A stretch of 64,000 bases of DNA from Ignavibacteria bacterium (GTDB lineage Bacteria; Bacteroidota; Ignavibacteria; Ignavibacteriales; Ignavibacteriaceae). Below, in pieces: positions 1 to 7,605 of this stretch (positions are counted from its first letter, which is position 1; each line of letters starts with the position of its first letter). Made by a program: the position numbers and the translations under genes. Under the pieces are notes generated by a model. The model did not search any database and was not told the DNA's origin. It saw only the letters and a list, made by a program, of their open reading frames with translations. The stretch covers positions 124,001 to 188,000 of the forward strand of contig JAJTBZ010000064.1 of the NCBI GenBank assembly GCA_021286645.1, written 5' to 3'.

Positions 1-596
1 TTCGCGAGGAATTTGGCCCTGCCACGGTAGGCCCAGGCTTCCGAACTATTCGGACGTAATTGAATAGCGCTGTTAAAAAACGTAATCGCCCGTCGATAAT
101 CCTGCATGTCTATTTTAATGAGCCCGCTCAGTATATGAGCCTCAAAATGATCGGGTACCCGTGTTAACAGATTATGTAAATCCTTCTGCGCTCTGTCAAA
201 GTCTTTTTTCTTATGGTAAATCTGAGCCCGATGGTAAATAGCATTGGTATATGAGCTTTTAAGGGTCAGGAACAGATTAAGATCCTCAAGGGCATAATCA
301 TCCTGATTGGTGTATTTATACGAAACGCCGCGAGCGTAATAGATGATACTGCGGAATTGCGGGTCGAGAGAAAGTACATGGTCAAAATCTTTTATGGCTT
401 CGATGTGCATTTGTAATTGCTGGTAGCACAAGCCACGGTAAAAATAGCCTTCCGGGTCTTTGGGATTAAGCGCAACAGCTTCCTGTAGGGATTTGAGAGC
501 TTCCTTATACTGGCTTTCCCGATAGCCCCCTATACCTTCGTCGAGCAGCTGCTCTGCCCGGTCCGGAAACAGGTTTTTTATAAAACCTAACGCCAT
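1..596 (-). CDS. TPR-repeat protein, 3' part missing
   Basis: The minus strand is open from an ATG at 596 down to base 1 without a stop, giving about 198 residues; the C-terminus lies outside the window. The start follows an AGAGAAA stretch. The protein begins MALGFIKNLFPDRAEQLL and then runs into repeated 34-residue units with the TPR pattern (for example YFYRGLCYQQL, IYYARGVSYKY, AIYHRAQIYHK, AHILSGLIKI, AWAYRGRAKF). TPR proteins act as protein-protein scaffolds; no enzymatic domain is visible. There is no obvious signal peptide, so it is probably cytoplasmic. The partner is unknown. Confidence 0.8.
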   Translation of the reverse strand, partial: MALGFIKNLFPDRAEQLLDEGIGGYRESQYKEALKSLQEAVALNPKDPEGYFYRGLCYQQLQMHIEAIKDFDHVLSLDPQFRSIIYYARGVSYKYTNQDDYALEDLNLFLTLKSSYTNAIYHRAQIYHKKKDFDRAQKDLHNLLTRVPDHFEAHILSGLIKIDMQDYRRAITFFNSAIQLRPNSSEAWAYRGRAKFLA

Positions 597-736
597 TTTC
601 TCTATGAATTAGTGAATAAAACTATTATACCTGAAAAGATTAAAACCTTTAATCTGTAAAGGTTATAAAAATAATTGACATATCAAAATTTTAACCGTAT
701 AAATATGAATTCTTTCAAAGGCTTACATAGAGTATT

Positions 737-900
737 ATGGCAACAGAATACAGCCACGAAAAATATCTTGATATCGTGACGACTCTTTAGCCAAATAGGC
801 CGAAGAAAATCCGAGTCGTAAAACCATGCAGGAATTTATGATTGCTTATTTCACACTTTCGCGCCAATTATAGACAAATGAGTCGAAAAATTTAAATTCA
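737..900 (+). pseudogene. Probable decayed ORF remnant
   Basis: An ATG at 737 opens a 17-codon frame (MATEYSHEKYLDIVTTL, then TAG). A one-base frame change lets a protein-like reading resume (AEENPSRKTMQEFMIAYF, then LSRQL), again broken by stops. The two pieces read like one helical polypeptide damaged by a frameshift and nonsense codons. No family is recognised. It could equally be chance coding-like sequence. Confidence 0.25.
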
Positions 901-920
901 TGGGTACCGCGGGGTAGCAG

Positions 921-1182
921 GTGTTGAAAAATTCACACGTTATTAACCGGCAAACCATAAAAAACTTAGAAAGATTCTACAGTTTTCGAGGGGAAATGAT
1001 GAAGAATTCTACAAAAAAGCCCCTAATATGGCGTTGACAGGGCAGAAAACACATTAAGTGTTGAAAAAATAAACAGGACGTGTGGAAAAATTCAACACGA
1101 CAAAAGTAGGTAAATATTGCGAATACGTTGAAAATTTCAATGAGTTGAGATTTTTGACGATTTTAGCGTTGAAATATTAAAC
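921..1182. promoter_or_regulatory. Cluster of GTGTTGAA-type dyad motifs
   Basis: Five related elements occur in about 260 bases. Two are near-identical dyads, GTGTTGAAAAATTCACAC at 921-938 and GTGTGGAAAAATTCAACAC at 1080-1098. A half site GTGTTGAAAAAAT lies at 1058-1070, a short dyad CGTTGAAAATTTCAATG at 1126-1142, and a weaker copy GCGTTGAAATATTAAAC at 1166-1182. Arms GTGTxGAA and TTCxACAC around an A/T core are what a dimeric regulator would read. They lie 170-430 bases upstream of the operon starting at 1350. TGTGGAAAA also resembles a weak DnaA box, but no replication gene is nearby. Confidence 0.4.
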
Positions 1183-1349
1183 ATGCTACTGTAGATACAT
1201 GTACAGGCACCGGCACCGAAAAACCCCGTAACATATTGTATAATAATGGAATATAGCCGTAAGATGGTGATGTTAGAAAAATGGTATGCAAATTGCGGTA
1301 TAATATGAAAATGTTGCATTATTCATCAAAGTCAGAATAGGAGTTCAAA

Positions 1350-2006
1350 ATGGTAGCATTATTTGTAGCATTAACATTTATTATCTTCTTAGTAATTGAT
1401 TTCTTTGTATTGAGATCACAAAAGAAAGTTCATCCTGCTTTTATGCCCAATTCAGTATTTGATAAGAGTAGTATCTATTTCCCTGGAAAATATTTGTTAT
1501 CGAAGGGACATATTTGGCTTCAGGCACTGAAAAATGACACGTATAAACTTGGATTAGATGAATTTGTTGTACGTGCAATGAATAATATAGTAATTAATAC
1601 CATAGCCGAAGAAGGCACAAAAATTAAGAAGGGTGATGTATTATTCAGTGGTACAGCCGGCGGGCACCCGGTTGCGTTTTATGCACCTGTAGGTGGAACG
1701 GTAAGTCAGATTAACACGAACATCCTGAATAAAAACATTGAAGATATATATAATGAAGATTGGGGCGTTATTTTGCAGGTTGAGAGCCAGGCAAAAATTC
1801 AGGAGATTGCATTTGAAGCAGTAAAAGCAAAAGCATGGATGCAATCTGAGTTTAAAAGATTAAAAGATTTTCTTACAATACAAACAGCAGAACCGGAATT
1901 AGCAGGTTTGACCATGGCAGATGGTGGAAATATTGCTGAAGGGGCAGTTTCAATGCTATCAGATAAAGTAGTAGCAGCTTTTGAAAACGATTTTCTGAAG
2001 CAATAG
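1350..2006 (+). CDS. Membrane-anchored GcvH-fold protein lacking the lipoyl lysine
   Basis: 218 residues. Residues 2-21 form a transmembrane helix followed by RSQKK, so the rest should be cytoplasmic by the positive-inside rule. Residues 68-145 follow the glycine-cleavage H protein pattern: an LGLDEFV start, GTKIKKGDVLF, YAPVGGTVSQIN and a closing EDWGVILQVE. The segment that carries the lipoylated lysine in true GcvH (ESVKA) reads SGTAGGHPVAF here, with glycine at the lysine position, so it is probably not lipoylated and not part of glycine cleavage. The C-terminus has an LTMADGG motif (187-193) that recurs as LTMQDGG in the fourth gene of the operon. First gene of a tight operon with a ferredoxin and an NrfD protein; its role is unknown, perhaps assembly or structure of that complex. 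Confidence 0.75.
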   Translation: MVALFVALTFIIFLVIDFFVLRSQKKVHPAFMPNSVFDKSSIYFPGKYLLSKGHIWLQALKNDTYKLGLDEFVVRAMNNIVINTIAEEGTKIKKGDVLFSGTAGGHPVAFYAPVGGTVSQINTNILNKNIEDIYNEDWGVILQVESQAKIQEIAFEAVKAKAWMQSEFKRLKDFLTIQTAEPELAGLTMADGGNIAEGAVSMLSDKVVAAFENDFLKQ

Positions 2007-2021
2007 TCCGGAGCAGAGAAA

Positions 2022-2786
2022 ATGAGTACTCAAAAAGGTTTATTATTCGATTCAACTATGTGCGTCGGTTGCGGTGAGTGTTACCGAGCTTGTAAAACGA
2101 CGAACAAATTGCCTGAAACCAACTCGGACCCTTTGAAAGATCATCTTTCATGCTCTACCTATACGGTTATTGAAGATCATCAGGGTAAGTATACGAGAAA
2201 ACTGTGCATGCACTGTGCTGAACCTACATGTGCCTCAGTCTGCCCGGTAGGTGCATTAACAAAAACTTCAGAAGGCCCGGTAGTTTATGATGAAAACAAA
2301 TGTATCGGTTGCCGCTACTGCATGCAGGCCTGCCCGCATAGCATTCCCCGTTATGAATGGACAAGCAATAATCCCCGTGTCAGGAAGTGCATTATGTGTC
2401 ATGAGAGAGTTAAAGCAGGCATGCAAACTGCGTGTGCAGAAGCCTGCCCTGCCGGAGCAACAATATTTGGTAATCTGGACGAGTTGAAAGCTGAAGCTCT
2501 CAAGAGAATTAAGGAATCACCTTCTACCTACTACCCGCATGTATATGGAATGAAAGAAGGCGGTGGTACAAACGTATTGGTGCTGGCTTCTACTCCATTT
2601 GATCAATTAGGGTTTGTAACAAATCTGCCCGATGAAGCACTGCCGAATTTTACCAAGCGTGCTTTAGAAAAAATTCCGACAGTTGTTAGTGCCGGTACTG
2701 TTTTTCTGGGCGGTATGTACTGGTTGACCAAACGGAAAAATGAAATTGCTAAAGAAAATGCACAGGCGAAAGAAAGGAAAAATTAG
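2022..2786 (+). CDS. 16-Cys [4Fe-4S] ferredoxin, HybA/NrfC/DmsB type, with C-terminal membrane anchor
   Basis: 254 residues. Sixteen cysteines in four groups (C14/17/20/24, C62/65/70/74, C94/97/100/104, C123/126/138/142) match the four-cluster electron-transfer subunit of DMSO-reductase-, HybA- and NrfC-type complexes. There is no Tat or Sec signal at the N-terminus, unlike HybA, so the clusters probably face the cytoplasm. A hydrophobic segment at about 230-246 followed by a Lys/Arg-rich tail should anchor it. The start is supported by a GGAG box about 8 bases before ATG. It would pass electrons between the quinone-interacting NrfD protein encoded next and an unidentified partner; no molybdoenzyme or hydrogenase large subunit lies nearby. 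Confidence 0.85.
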   Translation: MSTQKGLLFDSTMCVGCGECYRACKTTNKLPETNSDPLKDHLSCSTYTVIEDHQGKYTRKLCMHCAEPTCASVCPVGALTKTSEGPVVYDENKCIGCRYCMQACPHSIPRYEWTSNNPRVRKCIMCHERVKAGMQTACAEACPAGATIFGNLDELKAEALKRIKESPSTYYPHVYGMKEGGGTNVLVLASTPFDQLGFVTNLPDEALPNFTKRALEKIPTVVSAGTVFLGGMYWLTKRKNEIAKENAQAKERKN

Positions 2787-2787
2787 T

Positions 2788-3945
2788 ATGAAAGCAGCAT
2801 TTTTACGTCTGACTTTTTGGAAAGTAATAGCAGTTGCAATTATAACATTTGGGCTGTATTCAACTTTCTTACGGTTTACTCAGGGCCTGGCTTCAGTTAC
2901 TAACCTTAGTGATAGTTTCCCGTGGGGCATGTGGATAGGCTTCGATATTTTATGCGGTGTATGTCTGGCTGCAGGCGGGTTCTTAATATGCGCAATTACT
3001 CATATATTTAATATTGAAGAGTTTAAGCCACTTACACGATCTGCTATTCTTACGGCTTTTCTTGGATATGTAATGGTTGTATTTGCCCTGCTTTTTGATT
3101 TGGGGCGGCCATTAAATATCTGGCATGCTCTTATCATGTGGAACCCTCACTCAGTAATGTTCGAAGTTGCTTGGTGTGTTATGCTCTATAGCTCGGTTCT
3201 TTTTCTTGAATTTAGCCCGGTAATACTGGAAAGATTTCAGCTAACCAGGCTTTTGAAAATTGTTAAGCGGGTAAGTTTGCCAATTATGATTCTCGGTGTT
3301 TTGCTCTCGACCTTACATCAATCATCCTTAGGCTCACTATTTTTAATCGTTCCTGCGAAGATGCACCCGCTTTGGTATTCACCACTATTGCCGGTGTACT
3401 TTTACTTGTCAGCCATTGGAACAGGTTTTGGCATGATTATATTTGAATCATATCTATCCGCGCGCTCTTTCAATAAAGGTTTAGAAATGCCTTTACTTTC
3501 CCGCATCGGGTTGTTTGCGGCAATTTTTGTAGCTGCAGTTTTTGTGATTCGTTTCTCAGATCTTGCATTAACCGGTAAACTGCACTACCTGCTGATACCA
3601 TGTCAGGAGACCTATATGTTTGCTCTGGAAATAGTAATAGGAATGATTATTCCGTTTGCTATTTTAATACAAAAACGTAACAGACAAAGTCGAAAATGGT
3701 TATATTTCGGTTCAGTTTCATTAATTGTTGGGGCGCTTCTTAACCGCCTGAATGTTAGTATTACTGCGTTAAACGGATTTAGTAAGGCTAATTACTTCCC
3801 ATCAGTAAATGAAATTGCTATTACCATGATGCTTGTTGTCATTGGTATGATAGCTTTTAAATACGCAGTACAGTATCTTCCCGTTTTTGCAGAGGAAGAA
3901 CACACAGAAGTTCTTGATACTAATGTTGTTGTTGAGAACGAATAA
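2788..3945 (+). CDS. NrfD/PsrC/HybB-family polytopic membrane protein
   Basis: 385 residues from the ATG one base after the ferredoxin stop; AAGGAAA supplies the ribosome site. An in-frame start at 2740 would lie inside the ferredoxin gene and is less likely. About nine to ten hydrophobic helices; the stretch FPWGMWIGFDILCGVCLAAG after the first helix is typical of NrfD/HybB proteins. Members oxidise or reduce menaquinone and exchange electrons with a partner four-cluster ferredoxin. Here it is the third gene of the operon and the presumed quinone module. No dedicated catalytic subunit is seen, so the direction of electron flow is open. Confidence 0.85.
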   Translation: MKAAFLRLTFWKVIAVAIITFGLYSTFLRFTQGLASVTNLSDSFPWGMWIGFDILCGVCLAAGGFLICAITHIFNIEEFKPLTRSAILTAFLGYVMVVFALLFDLGRPLNIWHALIMWNPHSVMFEVAWCVMLYSSVLFLEFSPVILERFQLTRLLKIVKRVSLPIMILGVLLSTLHQSSLGSLFLIVPAKMHPLWYSPLLPVYFYLSAIGTGFGMIIFESYLSARSFNKGLEMPLLSRIGLFAAIFVAAVFVIRFSDLALTGKLHYLLIPCQETYMFALEIVIGMIIPFAILIQKRNRQSRKWLYFGSVSLIVGALLNRLNVSITALNGFSKANYFPSVNEIAITMMLVVIGMIAFKYAVQYLPVFAEEEHTEVLDTNVVVENE

Positions 3946-3966
3946 ACAGAATAGGATGATGAAATA

Positions 3967-4668
3967 ATGGCACCGCAAAGCTTAGAAGATTTTAAATGCA
4001 TTTGGATGTCTTCCGGTGTAATTGATTACAGGTTATGTGACTTGGATTTTGACTGTGATAATTGCGCGTTTGATCTTGCAATGAAAAAACGTACTCCGCC
4101 GCAGATTTCCAAACCCGAAGTGAAAGCAAATTTGTTTGATAAACTCCGTAGCCGGAATGAACAGTTCTCCCATTCGGATAATATGGTTGTATTATCCAAT
4201 AGCTTGGTACTGCGTCATGTTTTTCAGAATTCTTATATGTTAGGTTTTTCTTCCTTTTTATGGGATTTGCTTGAACCGGTACAGCAAATTCACTGCTCTA
4301 TTGAAAAAGGATATTACCGAAAAGGTGATACTTTTATGAATCTGCAAGGTGAATGGGGGGCGATAGCAATCCCGGCACCCTTTGATTTATTTGTCGTTTC
4401 AACATTTGTTACGGTAATGACTCCCCTACAGCACGGCAGCTGGATGGGCTTTATTGAAGTGGATGATGAAAATGTAAACGGGTCAACAATCAGTAAAACT
4501 GAATACGCTGCCCGTACAACGGAAATTGTTGGGGCACTTTCCCGTGAGTATGATATGTCACCCGGCATGCTTACCATGCAGGATGGCGGAACACCGGTGC
4601 AATTTTTATTTCAGATAATGGGAACCAAACCTTACAAGCAATTACTGGCAAAATTGCTTAATTTCTAA
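3967..4668 (+). CDS. GcvH-fold protein with N-terminal four-Cys motif, no lipoyl lysine
   Basis: 233 residues, soluble. The N-terminus carries CIWMSSGVIDYRLC, then FDCDNC: cysteines 11, 24, 30 and 33 (CX12CX5CX2C), a candidate metal or Fe-S site. Residues about 90-165 follow the GcvH fold (LGFSSFLWDLLEPV, KGYYRKGDTFMNL, IPAPFDLFVV, a GSWMGFIEV end). The lipoyl-lysine position holds Trp120 in GEWGAIA, so lipoylation is not expected. The C-terminal LTMQDGG motif (202-208) matches the one in the membrane-anchored homologue at 1350-2006, showing that the two are paralogues. Last gene of the operon, followed by a strong terminator. A link to the ferredoxin/NrfD pair is inferred from position only. 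Confidence 0.75.
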   Translation: MAPQSLEDFKCIWMSSGVIDYRLCDLDFDCDNCAFDLAMKKRTPPQISKPEVKANLFDKLRSRNEQFSHSDNMVVLSNSLVLRHVFQNSYMLGFSSFLWDLLEPVQQIHCSIEKGYYRKGDTFMNLQGEWGAIAIPAPFDLFVVSTFVTVMTPLQHGSWMGFIEVDDENVNGSTISKTEYAARTTEIVGALSREYDMSPGMLTMQDGGTPVQFLFQIMGTKPYKQLLAKLLNF

Positions 4669-4680
4669 TATGGTATTTTT

Positions 4681-4715
4681 ACAACAAAGCCGGCGAAAGC
4701 CGGCTTTGTTGTTTT
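4681..4715 (+). terminator. Rho-independent terminator of the GcvH/NrfD operon
   Basis: Perfect 14-bp inverted repeat (4681-4694 with 4699-4712) closing on a GAAA tetraloop and followed by a short T run. It lies 12 bases after the last gene of the operon. Confidence 0.9.
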
Positions 4716-4739
4716 ACATAGAATTGTTCAGATTACCTG

Positions 4740-6062
4740 TTACAGTTGTTCTTCCCTGGAGAAAAATTTTATTCGGAGATACTCTGCCGCAAGTATGAAA
4801 TGAAGGAACATGAACGGATACTTGTATCGCCCTTCACCGTACGACGCCATAATTATAAGCATATTAAGTCCGCAAAATGAGAAGAAATGGATTAAAAGCT
4901 GATTCTTTTTTATTGATCCCCGCAAAGCGCGAAAACCTTTGTAACTCAACCATAAAATCCCAAAATATATAAGATGGTGGATAATAAGCAGGATGGCCCA
5001 CAACGTGAAGTAGAGTTTCCCATGCCCCTGATCTTCTGCCGGGACGGCTTCCTTATCGCGAATACCCCTGAATGTATGGTAAATAGAGTATTTTACGAAC
5101 ATGATTCGTGAAACGCCATAATCATCACTGAGATACGCCCTGCCAATTTTAGTAGGCGCGAGCAGAAGCCACCGGATAGGATGTTGCTTTACCCAGGAAA
5201 CAGCCTGATTCATCCAATATGCTTCTCTTTCCGCATGAGGCATTTTCTCAATATCACGAATATATCCGGCTTTTCCCTCATCGAAAACCCTTGCCTGGAA
5301 ACCTCCACGGGCATCATCGGAGGCTCCTATTATCAGGTTAACTCCCGAATAATTTGAATATATTACAAATGTTCCGGTAGTAGCTTTGGTAAATAATCCG
5401 ATACTAAGGATTGCTACTCCGGCAGCAGCTAAAAATGCGCTTGTATTGAGCAATGGAAATTGTTCCTTTTTGCGGTTTATAATGCCCAAGGCGAGAATTA
5501 CAATTATCATTACCATTCCAAAGGGGCGCACTCCGAGGCTGAGGCCGCATAATAAACCGGCGAGAAGAGAGGTTGTATAAGTATGGGTAAAATAGAAATA
5601 CAACGCGCCCAGTATAAGAGTAACAAACAGTGGATCACTGAAATTATTCAATACCATAGCCGCGTTGCTCAGGTAGAACATAAACAGAAGGCAGGTATAC
5701 ATTGCTGTTTTGCGTGAGAACGCCCGCTCTGCCAAACGGAAAATAAAAAATAATTGTGTTGTATTTAGCAAAATCGTGAATAAACCGATTGTATATTGCG
5801 AATTCCAAATTCGCATAATCAGTATTAGCAAGTTCACGAAAAACGGGGCAACAAGGTAATCGTGATAATGATGAATAGGTGCCGGGTAAAAAATATTGTT
5901 TTGCAGGCAGTATTGAACTAATTCATTAAAATATTTCGAATCACTCGAATAACCCAAAGGAAAGCGTAGCAACAGTAGTAACTGGAATATAGTGTATACC
6001 ACAATTGTCCAAGTGAAATTCTTTTCAAAAAAACGGAGCGCCTTTTTTATGTAGTCTTGCAT
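4740..6062 (-). CDS. Polytopic GT-C-type glycosyltransferase-like membrane protein
   Basis: 440 residues with about ten or more hydrophobic helices. The first periplasmic loop after the N-terminal helix (GYSSDSKYFNELVQYC) holds an acidic residue in the position used by dolichyl/undecaprenyl-phosphate sugar-dependent GT-C enzymes of the ArnT/GT39 type. Such enzymes move a sugar from a lipid carrier onto protein or lipid at the outer face of the inner membrane. The family assignment rests on topology and this loop only, so the donor and acceptor cannot be named. It stands alone on the minus strand, divergent from the SIMPL gene. Confidence 0.55.
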   Translation of the reverse strand: MQDYIKKALRFFEKNFTWTIVVYTIFQLLLLLRFPLGYSSDSKYFNELVQYCLQNNIFYPAPIHHYHDYLVAPFFVNLLILIMRIWNSQYTIGLFTILLNTTQLFFIFRLAERAFSRKTAMYTCLLFMFYLSNAAMVLNNFSDPLFVTLILGALYFYFTHTYTTSLLAGLLCGLSLGVRPFGMVMIIVILALGIINRKKEQFPLLNTSAFLAAAGVAILSIGLFTKATTGTFVIYSNYSGVNLIIGASDDARGGFQARVFDEGKAGYIRDIEKMPHAEREAYWMNQAVSWVKQHPIRWLLLAPTKIGRAYLSDDYGVSRIMFVKYSIYHTFRGIRDKEAVPAEDQGHGKLYFTLWAILLIIHHLIYFGILWLSYKGFRALRGSIKKNQLLIHFFSFCGLNMLIIMASYGEGRYKYPFMFLHFILAAEYLRIKFFSREEQL

Positions 6063-6218
6063 ATCTCTAATTTTATTAGATGCCTGTGAATAGTGATTTC
6101 ATACTATTGTAAAATACTTGAATTGCCTTTATTACCATAGTATTAATTGATCTTTTTATAAAAATCCTTTGGCTTTATACGTTAGTGCAGTATATTTCAT
6201 AAAACAAACGGGAGTAGT

Positions 6219-6983
6219 ATGGACGCTAAAAATTTATCTAATGTTGTGCAACGGATATCTTCGGATTATGGGAAGGTAATTCTAACCGGATTTATCATTA
6301 TTAGCTGTGTATTAATCAGTGCCAAAGCCCTGATAAACAGGAATAAAGCAGAAGAAACCATAAGTGTTACCGGTATTGGTACAATTAATTTCGAGGCAGA
6401 TCTCGCGGTCAGCAGCGGTGATTTTAAACGTACCGATATTAACTTACAAAACGCGTATAAAATGTTAAACGAAGATAGAAAGACGGTTGAATCTTTTTTA
6501 CGCAGTAAAGGGATTACCGATAAAGAGATGATCTTCTCATCGGTTGCGATAGAGAAAATGTTTTCGCATCTCCGCGAGGGGACAACTGAAAAATCGATTT
6601 TTATCGGTTTCCAGTTAACCCAAAGTGTTCGGGTGGAATCGAAAAATGTCGATCAAATTGAACGCATCTCCCGTGAACTGACAGAAATAATCAATAAAGG
6701 CGTTGAATTCTATTCACAACCTCCTTCTTATTATTACACTCAGTTGGATAGTATCAAGCTGGCAGTTATTTCAGAGGCAACAAAAAATGCGCGTTTACGG
6801 GCAGAGAGTATTGCAAAAAACGCGAATGGAAATTTGGGAACCCTGAAAAATGCTTCAATGGGAGTATTTCAGATAACTGCTCAAAATTCTGATGAAAGTA
6901 TTTCATGGAGTGGAAGTTTTAATACCGCATCCAAGAAAAAAACAGCAACTACCACAGTTCGCTTAACTTATCGAATGAATTAA
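6219..6983 (+). CDS. SIMPL (DUF541) domain protein with N-terminal membrane anchor
   Basis: 254 residues. One membrane helix at about 20-40 is followed by the SIMPL start (ISVTGIGTINFEADLAVSSG) and the characteristic ALRLRAESIAKN-like helix near 190 (KNARLRAESIAKNANG). SIMPL/YggE-type proteins are periplasmic or membrane-anchored and tied to oxidative stress or signalling in some bacteria; the biochemical role is unclear. A second, more divergent member lies at 35449-36144 with a cleavable-type signal peptide. GGGAG-like sequence precedes the ATG. Confidence 0.8.
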   Translation: MDAKNLSNVVQRISSDYGKVILTGFIIISCVLISAKALINRNKAEETISVTGIGTINFEADLAVSSGDFKRTDINLQNAYKMLNEDRKTVESFLRSKGITDKEMIFSSVAIEKMFSHLREGTTEKSIFIGFQLTQSVRVESKNVDQIERISRELTEIINKGVEFYSQPPSYYYTQLDSIKLAVISEATKNARLRAESIAKNANGNLGTLKNASMGVFQITAQNSDESISWSGSFNTASKKKTATTTVRLTYRMN

Positions 6984-7059
6984 CAGCTTTCAGGCAGGAA
7001 CTCCACGGCATTTCCTATGGTTCAGATAAATACATTATTTGAATCATAGGATTTTTTTT

Positions 7060-7551
7060 ATGAAAATATATACCGTAACAAAAACACAAATACTACCTGT
7101 CACACTTACCGCAGCCTGGGAATTTTTTTCAAACCCTATGAACTTATCGAAAATAACACCGGGGTCTCTTTTTTGTAGCATACAGGTAGACGGCAATAGA
7201 GAATCTATTTACCCGGGCACCATTATTTCATATAATATAAAACCACTGTTCGGGATACCGGTAACATGGGTTACCGAGATTACACATATAATTGAGAAAG
7301 AATTATTTGTTGACGAGCAGAGGTTTGGCCCGTATCGGTTCTGGCATCATAAACACTTTTTCAGAGAAGTTGAGAATGGAACAGAGATTACCGATGTAGT
7401 TCATTATATTATGCCGATGGGATGGTTGGGGAGATTAGTCCATTTTTTGGTAGTGCGACAAAAACTTCAGGAAATTTTTACATTCAGGACACAAGTCCTC
7501 TCTCAACTCTTTGTCGGCAAATATTCATCAGGGTATGAAAAACAGACCTGA
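7060..7551 (+). CDS. SRPBCC (START-like) family protein
   Basis: 163 residues from ATG at 7060; an upstream TTG at 7039 is in frame but the ATG follows an AGG box. The pattern ILPVTLTAAWEFFSNPMNL near the N-terminus and FREVENGTEITDVVHY in the middle are typical of SRPBCC proteins with a hydrophobic ligand cavity, often labelled cell-division-inhibitor- or polyketide-cyclase-like. Ligand unknown. Cytoplasmic by absence of a signal. Confidence 0.7.
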   Translation: MKIYTVTKTQILPVTLTAAWEFFSNPMNLSKITPGSLFCSIQVDGNRESIYPGTIISYNIKPLFGIPVTWVTEITHIIEKELFVDEQRFGPYRFWHHKHFFREVENGTEITDVVHYIMPMGWLGRLVHFLVVRQKLQEIFTFRTQVLSQLFVGKYSSGYEKQT

Positions 7552-7605
7552 AAGAATTTCCGGGAATGCTTATACTTCGCATTGACATCCTTCAAACTTA
7601 ATAAA

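Larger units (their letters stand above)
597..1349. other. Gene-free region upstream of the GcvH-like/NrfD operon
   Basis: About 750 bases with no convincing intact gene on either strand. It holds a decayed reading frame (about 737-900), a set of related dyad-symmetric motifs (921-1182) and two TATAAT-like hexamers at 1239-1244 and 1299-1304 that could serve the downstream operon. It is AT-rich. The two neighbouring genes are transcribed away from it, so it should carry promoters in both directions. Confidence 0.6.

Noticed and set aside
1080-1098. Replication origin (DnaA boxes)
   Set aside because: Only one TGTGGAAAA and several related variants, with no dnaA, dnaN or other replication gene nearby; a regulator array is the simpler reading.
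1126-1142. FNR/CRP site for the NrfD operon
   Set aside because: The half-site spacing is one base short of TTGAT-N4-ATCAA, so the match is not good.
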